64,000 bases of DNA from Oscillospiraceae bacterium (lineage in GTDB: Bacteria > Bacillota > Clostridia > Saccharofermentanales > Saccharofermentanaceae), in the NCBI GenBank assembly GCA_015069205.1, contig SVIZ01000007.1, forward strand, positions 62,001 to 126,000, written 5' to 3'. The translations under genes were made by a program, and so were the position numbers. The notes below the pieces were generated by a model. That model did not search any database and had not been told where the DNA came from. It saw nothing but the letters and a program-made list of their open reading frames with translations. Positions 26,353 through 33,677 of this stretch are shown here, in pieces. Within the stretch, counting starts at the first letter, position 1. Each line of letters opens with the position of its first letter.

Positions 26353-27004
26353 GTACGACCTCGTTTTATACGATCTTGACGGAACGCTCTGGGACTCCAT
26401 CCCGCTCATAATGGAATGCTATAAAAAGGCATACGATGTGGTGCTTGGCGGCACCGACAGATCTGATGACGATCTTCAAAGCTATATCGGAAGGCCTCTG
26501 GGCGATACCTTCTCCATGCACGATAATGAGACACGCGACAAGCTCGTTAAGACTTATCTTGAGATCAACTGCGCAAGACTTAAGGAAAATGCCATCCCGA
26601 TCTTTCCCGGCGTTTATGATTTTCTTGCGAAAATCAGGACTTCCGGCGTAAAACAGGGCATAGTCACGTCCAAGCGCGAGTCTTCCGCCATGATAACGAT
26701 CGACCTTCTTGAACTGGAAGGATATTTTGACGTCAAGGTGTTCAGGGAGGCAACAGAGCGCGCAAAACCTCACGGCGACCCGCTTATCGAGGCTGCAAGA
26801 AGAGCGGGGATCACGGACATGAGCCGTGTCCTTTATGTAGGGGACGCTGTCCCTGATGTTCTTTCGGCACACGATGCCGGCACTGATTTTGCCCTTGTGA
26901 GCTGGACAAAGATGCCCAGGGAGGAATTAGACCGTTTGGGACCTGACTACATTATTGAGGTTCCGGAGCAACTTCCTTGCATTATCAAGGGCTCCGAATT
27001 ATAA
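26345..27004 (+). CDS. HAD-superfamily phosphatase, phosphoglycolate-phosphatase-like
   Basis: From ATG 26345 the protein has 219 residues and starts MSKYDLVLYDLDGTLWDS, placing the nucleophile Asp near residue 10 as in the family. ATG 26327 is a possible alternative with GAGGAAGG upstream. Motif II TSKR, the motif III lysine near AKPHGDP and motif IV VGDAVPD are present, with a helical cap between. Substrate is not predictable; Gph-like housekeeping of phosphorylated metabolites is usual for such proteins. The start lies within the end of the CorC-like gene. Confidence 0.87.
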   Translation: MSKYDLVLYDLDGTLWDSIPLIMECYKKAYDVVLGGTDRSDDDLQSYIGRPLGDTFSMHDNETRDKLVKTYLEINCARLKENAIPIFPGVYDFLAKIRTSGVKQGIVTSKRESSAMITIDLLELEGYFDVKVFREATERAKPHGDPLIEAARRAGITDMSRVLYVGDAVPDVLSAHDAGTDFALVSWTKMPREELDRLGPDYIIEVPEQLPCIIKGSEL

Positions 27005-27005
27005 T
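26977..27005 (+). promoter_or_regulatory. Promoter for the membrane-anchored parvulin-like gene
   Basis: TTGCAT (26977-26982), 17-bp spacer and a perfect TATAAT (27000-27005), 50 bases before the start at 27055. It overlaps the end of the HAD gene. Confidence 0.5.
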
Positions 27006-27054
27006 ACTTGGTGCTTTTTAATTTTAATAATAATATATAAGGTGGGCAGGCAAA

Positions 27055-28581
27055 ATGGCAAAGACCTCCAAGTCCGGAAAAAAGGCGAACAAGACAATTG
27101 TTTCTGGCGGAATGATGGTAGTAATCGTAGCTATCGTTCTTATCATCGTTTGCTTCTTTACATATATTTCCGGCGTACTCCCTCAGACCCTTACCGGTGT
27201 CGGAATCACAGAGACTCTTTCCGACGGTACAACAAAGACTGTAAAGAACTTCTCTGTTCTTGAGACAAACTTCCATTTCAGAGAAGTCTATGACACATAC
27301 TCACAGTATGGCATGGTATCTGAAGATCACCTTGATGATATTTACGATCCTTCAACAGGTGAGACTTACAGAGACTGGCTCCTGAGAGAAGCTGCAAGCC
27401 AGATGAAGCTTCTTGCTCTCGTTGAGCGTTCAGCACAGCAGAGCGGCTTCATGCAGTATTCCAAGGCACGTGAAATTGCTGCAAAGAACCTCGACACAAT
27501 GGATCTTTATGCAATGATGTACGGTTATCCTTCCGGCAACAAGTATCTTCAGTCCATCTACGGAACAGGCATGACAAGAAGACTTTATATCGACTTCCAG
27601 GCCCGTGAGGTTCTTGTTCAGGAATATGCTAATTACCTCCGTCAGTTCGATCCCGCTATCGTTCCTACAGATGAACAGGTACAGGCAAAATACAACGAGA
27701 CACCTGATAAGTATTACGTTTATGATTACAACTCATACTATGTACCGGCTGACAAGGATGATGCTGGTCAGGTAGTAGATTTTGACAAGTGCGTAGCTGC
27801 AGCTAACAAGATCGCTAATGCAGCAAAGGATTCCGCTTCCTTCAGACAGGCTGTTATGGACTATCTCAAGGATAAGGGCGATGATACCGCTCTTGCTGAA
27901 TATGAGGACGGCGCTGACCCGACATTCACAGAAGATCTTACATACTCTCTCGCTTCTTATATGTCACCTGACGTAAGAGCATTCATCTTCAGCGACAACA
28001 AGGCCGGTGATGTAAAGACTATCGAGACTGATTTCGGCGTATATGTTGTTTACATCGCAGACAAGCACCTCCCTGAAGACCAGGTTGTATCTTACAGAAT
28101 GTTTGCCATCAGCACAGGCGTTACAACGGAATCAACACCTGAAGAGATCTCTGCAGCAGTTAACCAGACGATCGCAGATGCACAGACATACTGCACACAG
28201 GGTATGGATCCGCTCTCTTTCTACAATGTAGTAAAGAACAACTCAACCAATTCTGATGTTATCCTCAATGGCGGTTATACAGATGCTGCAACACAGGCAG
28301 ATTTCCTTCCTGCTGAAGGTGAGGGTACAAATACCGCTACAAAGACTGCTGGCGAATGGCTTTTCGATGACAGCCGCAAGCAGGGAGACATTACGATGAT
28401 CGTTTCCGATGACTCTAAGAGTGTATATGTTTACTACTTCGAAGCTTCAAGAACTTCATATGAGTCAGCAGCAAGAAACGAGATCATCAATGCTAACTAC
28501 GAAGCATGGAACTCATCTCTTGGTGATTGCAATCCTGAGTATTCAGTAAACGCAGGCCTTTGCAAATATCTGATCTACTGA
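27055..28581 (+). CDS. Membrane-anchored SurA/PrsA-like protein
   Basis: 508 residues. A Lys-rich start (AKTSKSGKKANK) precedes one membrane helix (about 18-40, VIVAIVLIIVCFFTYISGVL). The outer part has a helical SurA-N-like region and two parvulin-like segments, about 215-350 and 350-490, the second ending FDDSRKQGDITMIVSDDSKSVYVYYFE. The end of that module matches the WAYDENRTDGELDIIYSPDFGYFVIGYI pattern of the three lipoproteins at 16818-21634, so this is a distant fourth relative, lacking lipobox and acidic tail. A role in folding exported proteins is inferred. A GGTGGGC ribosome binding site precedes, a strong terminator follows. Confidence 0.78.
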   Translation: MAKTSKSGKKANKTIVSGGMMVVIVAIVLIIVCFFTYISGVLPQTLTGVGITETLSDGTTKTVKNFSVLETNFHFREVYDTYSQYGMVSEDHLDDIYDPSTGETYRDWLLREAASQMKLLALVERSAQQSGFMQYSKAREIAAKNLDTMDLYAMMYGYPSGNKYLQSIYGTGMTRRLYIDFQAREVLVQEYANYLRQFDPAIVPTDEQVQAKYNETPDKYYVYDYNSYYVPADKDDAGQVVDFDKCVAAANKIANAAKDSASFRQAVMDYLKDKGDDTALAEYEDGADPTFTEDLTYSLASYMSPDVRAFIFSDNKAGDVKTIETDFGVYVVYIADKHLPEDQVVSYRMFAISTGVTTESTPEEISAAVNQTIADAQTYCTQGMDPLSFYNVVKNNSTNSDVILNGGYTDAATQADFLPAEGEGTNTATKTAGEWLFDDSRKQGDITMIVSDDSKSVYVYYFEASRTSYESAARNEIINANYEAWNSSLGDCNPEYSVNAGLCKYLIY

Positions 28582-28605
28582 TAATTACTGAGGTTTAATC
28601 TCAAC

Positions 28606-28635
28606 AAGCACCACCGTTAAAGGTGGTGCTTTTTT
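28606..28635 (+). terminator. Rho-independent terminator
   Basis: AAGCACCACC and GGTGGTGCTT form a 10-bp perfect stem around a short loop, followed by TTTTT. Confidence 0.92.
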
Positions 28636-28768
28636 ATTGCATTTGACAAGTACACGGGTTGAGGTTTTGGTTATAAGATAAAAAAGCTTTTATAAGGTAA
28701 TAATATTATTCTCTATAATCATTATTACTAAATAAGGAAAGCGTGCTATATGCAAGGAGGATAATTCA

Positions 28769-29740
28769 ATGTTTAAGAAAGTATTGGCTCTTGTGCTTGG
28801 TCTTTCTATGATGCTCGGTATCGCTGCATGCGGTAAGAAGGTTGAAGTACCTTCAAAGAGCGACGTTAAGAAGGCTGCTGCTGAAGAGTATGACATGGAC
28901 TTCAAGGTAGATTCAGAAGAGATCTCCAAGGACCAGAAGGAAGCAGAGTGGGTATTGATCTCAAAGGACGGTTCACTCGAAGTAACTGTTACATGGAACG
29001 CTAAGAATCCTGAAGAATTTGAGTTCGATGCAGAAGAGCATCCCGAGGCTACAGAGACAGAGCCTGTAGCTGTTACAGAGACTTCTGAGACATCTGAGAC
29101 ATCTGAGACATCTGAGACAACAACAGAAGCTACAACTGCTGCTACAACAGCTGCATCTGAGACTTCTGCTGCAGGTTCAGAGACAAGCGGTTCTGATACA
29201 GCTGCTACAACACCTGTTGATCCCAGCGGAAAGACATATGTTAACTTTGATGAGATGAACTTTTACGTAAACGGCCAGAAGTTCACACTCGGTAAGACAA
29301 CACTTCAGCAGATGATCGATGCAGGCGTACCTTTCGATTCTGAGGACCTTCAGAATGCAGGTAACAACGTTAAGTCAAACAGCGAGTCTGAGCCCTTCAA
29401 GATCGTCATCGGCGACTACTACTACGCAAGAGTTTACTTCATGAACGATACAGAGGACGGCAAGGCTGCAAAGGATTGCTTTGTTCACGAGATCTCATTC
29501 AGCATCAAAGATGAGCAGAGTGTCATTTCTTTCGATTTCCCTCTCAATCTTACAATGGACCAGCTCAAGGCTAACTCCGGTGAGCCCACCGAAGAGCCCT
29601 TCCACTATGAGGATGGCGATTATATCTCTGATACATTCCGTTACACACACGAATCAGAGAGATATTTCAATGACAGCTGCTATCAGTTTGACTTCCTGAA
29701 GGGTCAGCTCGACAGCGTCCGTCTGACATACATTCCTTAA
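28769..29740 (+). CDS. Lipoprotein with Thr/Glu/Ser-rich linker
   Basis: 323 residues; signal peptide with lipobox IAAC and Cys21. A small N-terminal domain (to about 90) is followed by a low-complexity linker TETSETSETSETSETTTEATTAATTAA, then a C-terminal domain from about 155 (YVNFDEMNFYVNGQKFTLGKTTLQQMIDAGVPF), a pattern seen in many clostridial lipoproteins of unknown function. The linker is encoded by four perfect TCTGAGACA repeats. GCAAGGAGG ribosome binding site upstream. Function unknown; surface exposed by inference. Own transcription unit between two terminators. Confidence 0.85.
   Translation: MFKKVLALVLGLSMMLGIAACGKKVEVPSKSDVKKAAAEEYDMDFKVDSEEISKDQKEAEWVLISKDGSLEVTVTWNAKNPEEFEFDAEEHPEATETEPVAVTETSETSETSETSETTTEATTAATTAASETSAAGSETSGSDTAATTPVDPSGKTYVNFDEMNFYVNGQKFTLGKTTLQQMIDAGVPFDSEDLQNAGNNVKSNSESEPFKIVIGDYYYARVYFMNDTEDGKAAKDCFVHEISFSIKDEQSVISFDFPLNLTMDQLKANSGEPTEEPFHYEDGDYISDTFRYTHESERYFNDSCYQFDFLKGQLDSVRLTYIP
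29084..29119 (+). repeat. Four perfect 9-bp tandem repeats inside the lipoprotein gene
   Basis: TCTGAGACA is repeated four times without change, encoding the SET repeats of the linker. Being in frame, copy number changes would alter linker length without breaking the gene. Confidence 0.9.
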
Positions 29741-29769
29741 CCGGATCTGATTAATAGTAACTTACAATG

Positions 29770-29803
29770 CGGGGTATCTCATAACAGAGATGCCCCGTTT
29801 TTA
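29770..29803 (+). terminator. Rho-independent terminator of the lipoprotein gene
   Basis: CGGGGTATCTC pairs with GAGATGCCCCG (11 bp, one wobble) followed by TTTTT. Confidence 0.92.
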
Positions 29804-29812
29804 TATTTGAGA

Positions 29813-29841
29813 TTGACAACCCACCGTTCATATAGTATTTT
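29813..29841 (+). promoter_or_regulatory. Promoter of the trpEG T-box leader
   Basis: TTGACA (29813-29818), 17-bp spacer, TATTTT (29836-29841), immediately before the T-box leader. Confidence 0.65.
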
Positions 29842-29847
29842 TATCTC

Positions 29848-30142
29848 AATTTAATCAAACCGTTGACGGAGAGTGAGTAGCTTCAGACACACCTGTCAAA
29901 GAGAGCCCGGGATGGTGAGATCCGGACACAAGGAGTTTTTGGCGAATGGACTTCGGAGGGCGCGAAGGAAAGGGTGATCCCCAAGTATATTGCGACGTAA
30001 GGCATACGTAAATTGCCGGAGATATGTTGGTATCTTGCTAAGTGCATGGGCAAAGCCCGTGAATCAAGGTGGCACCGCGGATAAGATCATTATTCGTCCT
30101 TGACAGAAGATAGAAGATCTTTTGTCGAAGGGCGTTTTTTAT
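29848..30142 (+). ncRNA. T-box riboswitch, tryptophan specifier
   Basis: The leader before trpE has the conserved T-box AAGGTGGCACCGCGG (30066-30080), whose antiterminator bulge pairs with the uncharged tRNA acceptor end. Stem I features are visible: GAGAGTGAGTAG near 29875, the AGAGAG and GGTGAGA apical motifs, and GAATGGAC with TGG at 29947-29949 as the likely specifier codon. A terminator follows: CGTCCTTGACAGAAGAT against ATCTTTTGTCGAAGGGCG, then TTTTTT ending about 30140. Uncharged tRNA(Trp) would allow read-through into trpE. Start of the RNA is approximate. Confidence 0.92.
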
Positions 30143-30179
30143 TGCCTTCCGGCAAAGCGAAAAACCGGAGGTGACAACC

Positions 30180-31640
30180 ATGAAAGTAGTGCCGTCTGTT
30201 GAAGAGGTCAGAGAATTAGCCAAAACCGGCAAGTACGATGTCGTGCCCGTAAGCTGCGAGATATTGTCTGACTTTACTACCCCAATCGAGACGATCCGTA
30301 TCCTTAAGAATGCATCGACTCATGCTTATATGCTCGAGTCTGCACAGGCAGACGAGAAGTGGGGAAGATATACTTTCTTAGGATTTGACCCCAAGCTTGA
30401 GATCACATGCATCAACGGCGAGATCACCTACGGCGATAAGACCGAGAAGACTGACGATCCTTCAAAGATCATAAGAGAGATCATGTCTCATTTCAGAAGC
30501 CCCAGACTTCCTTACCTTCCCTCATTTACGGGCGGACTTGTAGGTTATTTCTCCTACGACTATCTGGGATATGCAGAGCCTACGGCAAAGCGTGACGTAA
30601 TCGACACTGAGAATTTCAAAGACGTTGACCTCATGCTTTTCGACACGGTCATAGCATTCGATCACGTAAGACAAAAACTCATCTTCATCACCAACATGTC
30701 TCTTGAGGACATTGATGAAGGATACAAAGAGGCAGCCGAAGAACTGGAAGCTCTGGCAGACCTTGTAAGAAATGGCGTGAAGGCTGAAGAGAACGACGGA
30801 AAGCTGCTCTCGGAAGTAACTCCGCTGTTCTCAAAAGAAGAGTACTGTGCGATGGTCGAGAAGGCAAAGCGCCACATCCATGAAGGCGATATCTTCCAGA
30901 TCGTTCTGTCCAACAGACTTTCAGCATCTTTTGAAGGAAGCCTTCTTAACACATACAGGATCTTAAGAACCATCAATCCGTCTCCTTACATGTTCTATTT
31001 TGCGGGAACGGACGTAGAGGTTGCAGGTGCTTCTCCTGAGACACTGGTTAAGCTTGAAGACGGCGTTCTCCACACATTCCCGCTAGCAGGCACACGCCCG
31101 AGAGGCAAGACCGAAGAAGAGGACAGAAGACTTGAAGCAGAGCTCCTTGCAGATGAGAAGGAACTTGCAGAGCACAACATGCTCGTGGATCTCGGCCGTA
31201 ACGACCTGGGCAAGATCAGTAAGTTCGGCACCGTTGAAGTCGAGAAGTTAAGGAGCATTGAGCGATTCTCACATGTAATGCATATCGGTTCCACGGTCCG
31301 CGGCGACATCGCCGAAGGCTACGATGCCCTTGATGCTATCGAGGCAGTGCTTCCTGCAGGAACGCTTTCCGGCGCGCCCAAGATCCGTGCATGCCAGCTT
31401 ATCGGTGATCTCGAGAACAACAAGCGCGGTATCTACGGCGGTGCCATCGGCTATATCGATTTTACCGGCAACATGGATACATGCATCGCGATCCGCATTG
31501 CTTACAAGAAGAACGGCAAGGTCTTCGTAAGAAGCGGTGCCGGAATAGTAGCAGATTCAGTCCCTGAGAAGGAATATGAAGAGTGCCTCAACAAAGCAAG
31601 GGCAGTCCTCAATTCACTGACGCTTGCGCAGGAGGTATAA
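30180..31640 (+). CDS. trpE: Anthranilate synthase component I
   Basis: TrpE converts chorismate to anthranilate, the first step of tryptophan synthesis. I use ATG 30180 behind GGAGG at 30167-30171 (8 bases), not the GTG at 30171, giving 486 residues. The chorismate-utilising domain is intact, with PLAGTRPRGKTEEEDRRLEAELLADEKELAEHNMLVDLGRNDLGKIS, the SGAPKIRA segment and IRSGAGIVADS-like VRSGAGIVADS. The N-terminal feedback-binding part contains LLESAQADEKWGRYTFLG-like LESAQADEKWGRYTFLG, the LLES-type Trp site. trpG follows after 3 bases. Controlled by the upstream T-box. Confidence 0.97.
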   Translation: MKVVPSVEEVRELAKTGKYDVVPVSCEILSDFTTPIETIRILKNASTHAYMLESAQADEKWGRYTFLGFDPKLEITCINGEITYGDKTEKTDDPSKIIREIMSHFRSPRLPYLPSFTGGLVGYFSYDYLGYAEPTAKRDVIDTENFKDVDLMLFDTVIAFDHVRQKLIFITNMSLEDIDEGYKEAAEELEALADLVRNGVKAEENDGKLLSEVTPLFSKEEYCAMVEKAKRHIHEGDIFQIVLSNRLSASFEGSLLNTYRILRTINPSPYMFYFAGTDVEVAGASPETLVKLEDGVLHTFPLAGTRPRGKTEEEDRRLEAELLADEKELAEHNMLVDLGRNDLGKISKFGTVEVEKLRSIERFSHVMHIGSTVRGDIAEGYDALDAIEAVLPAGTLSGAPKIRACQLIGDLENNKRGIYGGAIGYIDFTGNMDTCIAIRIAYKKNGKVFVRSGAGIVADSVPEKEYEECLNKARAVLNSLTLAQEV

Positions 31641-31643
31641 ACT

Positions 31644-32210
31644 ATGATTCTTCTTATAGATAACTACGACAGTTTTTCATATAACCTTTACCAGTTGATC
31701 GGCGAGATCAATCCCGACATAAAAGTTATCCGCAATGACGAGATGACAGTAGATGAGATCAGGGCTCTGGCACCTGACCATATCATCCTGTCACCCGGTC
31801 CCGGAAGACCGGAAGATGCAGGCATAATCGTAGACGTTGCTGCATCCATTCACGACATCCCGATCCTCGGCGTATGCCTTGGCCACCAGGCCATCTGCAA
31901 AGCATACGGTGCAACCATAACCTATGCCGAGCACCTGATGCACGGCAAACAGTCTGATGTCGGACTTTATTCTTATTGTCCGGTGTTCAGGGGAATAGGC
32001 GACCGCACAAAGGTTGCGCGCTACCACTCACTTGCTGCTGACAGGGAGACTATTCCCGAATGCCTCCAGATCACTGCCGTTGCCGATGACGGCGAAGTCA
32101 TGGCCGTGCAGCACAAGGAGTATCCGATATACGGAGTTCAGTTCCATCCAGAATCCATCCTCACGCCTGAAGGCAAGAAGATGCTCCAGAACTTCCTTTC
32201 AAATTGCTGA
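31644..32210 (+). CDS. trpG: Anthranilate synthase component II (glutamine amidotransferase)
   Basis: 188 residues, a class I glutamine amidotransferase that feeds ammonia to TrpE. The nucleophile Cys is in GVCLGHQAI, and the His-Glu pair is in VQFHPESILT; LIDNYDSFSYNL and SPGPGRPEDAG are family signatures. It could also serve p-aminobenzoate synthase (pabA function), as in some Bacillota. The trpDCFBA genes are not downstream; the operon stops here. Confidence 0.95.
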   Translation: MILLIDNYDSFSYNLYQLIGEINPDIKVIRNDEMTVDEIRALAPDHIILSPGPGRPEDAGIIVDVAASIHDIPILGVCLGHQAICKAYGATITYAEHLMHGKQSDVGLYSYCPVFRGIGDRTKVARYHSLAADRETIPECLQITAVADDGEVMAVQHKEYPIYGVQFHPESILTPEGKKMLQNFLSNC

Positions 32211-32295
32211 TTATCGTGGTGATAACCGTTCCTTAATGAACAGGCGTCGTCTCAAAATGCTGTATTTTTTCGGAGTCTTTGACCTAATATCGCAG

Positions 32296-32345
32296 AAAAA
32301 TCACAGTAACCGTCAGGGTGTACCGTGACTTCTACTGTGATTTTT
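32296..32345. terminator. Likely bidirectional terminator and repeat element (copy E)
   Basis: AAAAATCACAGTA pairs with TACTGTGATTTTT (13 bp) around a 24-base loop that itself contains CGTCA/TGACT-like pairing. T-runs flank both strands, suiting the convergent genes. The sequence resembles 53534-53585 (27 of 34 aligned bases identical in the right half). Confidence 0.65.
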
Positions 32346-32355
32346 TTCAAGAAAC

Positions 32356-32388
32356 AGGGACCATCTCATCCATTCTGAGACAGTCCCT
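32356..32388. terminator. Second hairpin in the trpG-LysR gap
   Basis: AGGGAC and GTCCCT pair, then TCTCA pairs with TGAGA after a 2x2 CA/CA internal loop. The loop is TCCATTC and TTT follows. It may back up the first terminator. Confidence 0.5.
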
Positions 32389-32441
32389 TTGCTTATGGTT
32401 TTCGGTTGCCGAAGTTCTGCCTATAGAAGAGGATTTGCAAC

Positions 32442-32526
32442 TGTTGCTTGATTTTTGAGGCAACAATTGCACAAAAACGGAAATTTATGCAATTGTTGGC
32501 CTGTTTTTGAGCAAACAATTGCATAA
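32442..32526. repeat. Intergenic alternating inverted/direct repeat element, copy B
   Basis: Units are TGTTGC (32442), GCAACAATTGCACA (32460), TGCAATTGTTG (32488) and AAACAATTGCATAA (32513). Direct AATTGCA copies are 52 bp apart and the inverted copy begins 23 bp after the first, exactly as in copy A at 13178-13252. Confidence 0.65.
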
Positions 32527-32567
32527 CGCCGATCCGGCTGAATTACATTACGGCCTTTTCGAAAAGA

Positions 32568-33452
32568 TTAAGAGTACATATTCCTTACATGCTCAATGAA
32601 CTTCATGGCAAGAGCGCTCGGCGTCTTCTCCTTATCCCATGAAAGGACATAGTCTACGTTTACTTCAGGAGTGATGGGCTTTACCACTACTTCTGAATCT
32701 GCAGGGATGTTCTTTGCGACGGAGGCGGGGAAGATGGCGATGCCGATGTTCTGGTCAACGAGCTTTGAAGCGTTGGAAGAGTGCGCGGTCTTTACGATGA
32801 AGCGCGGCTCCTTGCCCGTGCTCTCGAACCAGCTCCTGATCTCTTCTTCTCTTGAATGTCTTGAGGAGATTATGAGATCGGTATCAACAATGTCCTTGAG
32901 GCTGACGGTCTTCTTCTTGTTCTTCGCGAGAGGATGGGAAGAGGGGATGATAGCTGCCCATCTGTCGCTGTAAACTGTGATGCCGTCAAGGTGCTCCGTG
33001 TTGAGGGGAGTCATGGTGATGGCAAGTTCCAAAAGGCCGGATTTCATTCTGTATGTCAGGTCATCCACGGTGCCGCACCATAAGTTATATGTAACGTTAG
33101 GGAATTCCTTTTTAAAGCTGGATATCCACTCTGCAGCGAGGGAAGGTCCGTTACTGTCTACGTGTCCCAGATAAAGTGTTCCGCTTAGGCCCTTCTTAAC
33201 ATCGGTTATCTCGGTCTTGGCGATGTCTGCAAGAGCTAAGATCTGCTCGCCGCGGCGCTTTAATGCAAGACCTTCGGGCGTGAGGGTTACGTGACGCTTG
33301 CCGCGGATGATGAGAGTGCATCCGAGTTCTTCTTCAAGATCCATGAGGGCTCTTGAGAGCGGGGGCTGTGATAAGTGCAGTCTCTCTGCTGCGCGCGTTA
33401 TATTACGTTCTTCTGCTACTGTTAAGAAATAACGTATTTGACGTAGATCCAT
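32568..33452 (-). CDS. LysR-family regulator, GltC-like by position
   Basis: Starting at 33452 behind AGGAGGAACACAC (the track start 27 bases further lacks a site), the protein has 294 residues. The N-terminal winged helix-turn-helix reads MDLRQIRYFLTVAEERNITRAAERLHLSQPPLSRALMDLEEELG, followed by a periplasmic-binding-protein-like effector domain from about residue 90. It is divergent from gltB, with 225 bases between start codons. In Bacillus the LysR regulator GltC is placed and acts the same way on gltAB, so control of glutamate synthase is a reasonable inference. The effector is unknown. Confidence 0.9.
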   Translation of the reverse strand: MDLRQIRYFLTVAEERNITRAAERLHLSQPPLSRALMDLEEELGCTLIIRGKRHVTLTPEGLALKRRGEQILALADIAKTEITDVKKGLSGTLYLGHVDSNGPSLAAEWISSFKKEFPNVTYNLWCGTVDDLTYRMKSGLLELAITMTPLNTEHLDGITVYSDRWAAIIPSSHPLAKNKKKTVSLKDIVDTDLIISSRHSREEEIRSWFESTGKEPRFIVKTAHSSNASKLVDQNIGIAIFPASVAKNIPADSEVVVKPITPEVNVDYVLSWDKEKTPSALAMKFIEHVRNMYS

Positions 33453-33477
33453 GTGTGTTCCTCCTGAAGAAGCTATC

Positions 33478-33492
33478 ATACCTCAAAGGTAT
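33478..33492. promoter_or_regulatory. Candidate LysR-type binding site
   Basis: ATACCTCAAAGGTAT has perfect 6-bp arms and fits the T-N11-A pattern of LysR-type operators. It lies 26 bases before the LysR start in the divergent intergenic region. A second inverted repeat, GATATTC/GAATATC, lies at 33565-33594 nearer gltB. Confidence 0.55.
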
Positions 33493-33677
33493 CGTAATGC
33501 GAATACTATTTGTATTTTATTTCCTCCATCGTTGGAGATACAATCTTGCTTGAAATCAGTTAACGATATTCTAAACGCATTGAAATTGAATATCAATACT
33601 CTTTGAGAATGATTTTACAAACCGGCATTAGATCATGGTGGATGAAAGATAGAGGTGCCGGCCGGGTGGAGGAAATT

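Larger units (their letters stand above)
32211..32567. other. Intergenic region of 357 bases holding repeat and hairpin elements
   Basis: Between convergent trpG and the LysR gene I see no credible gene. It holds three structures, listed separately: a long hairpin with T-runs on both strands (32296-32345), an imperfect hairpin (32356-32388) and the alternating repeat element copy B (32442-32526). Confidence 0.7.
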
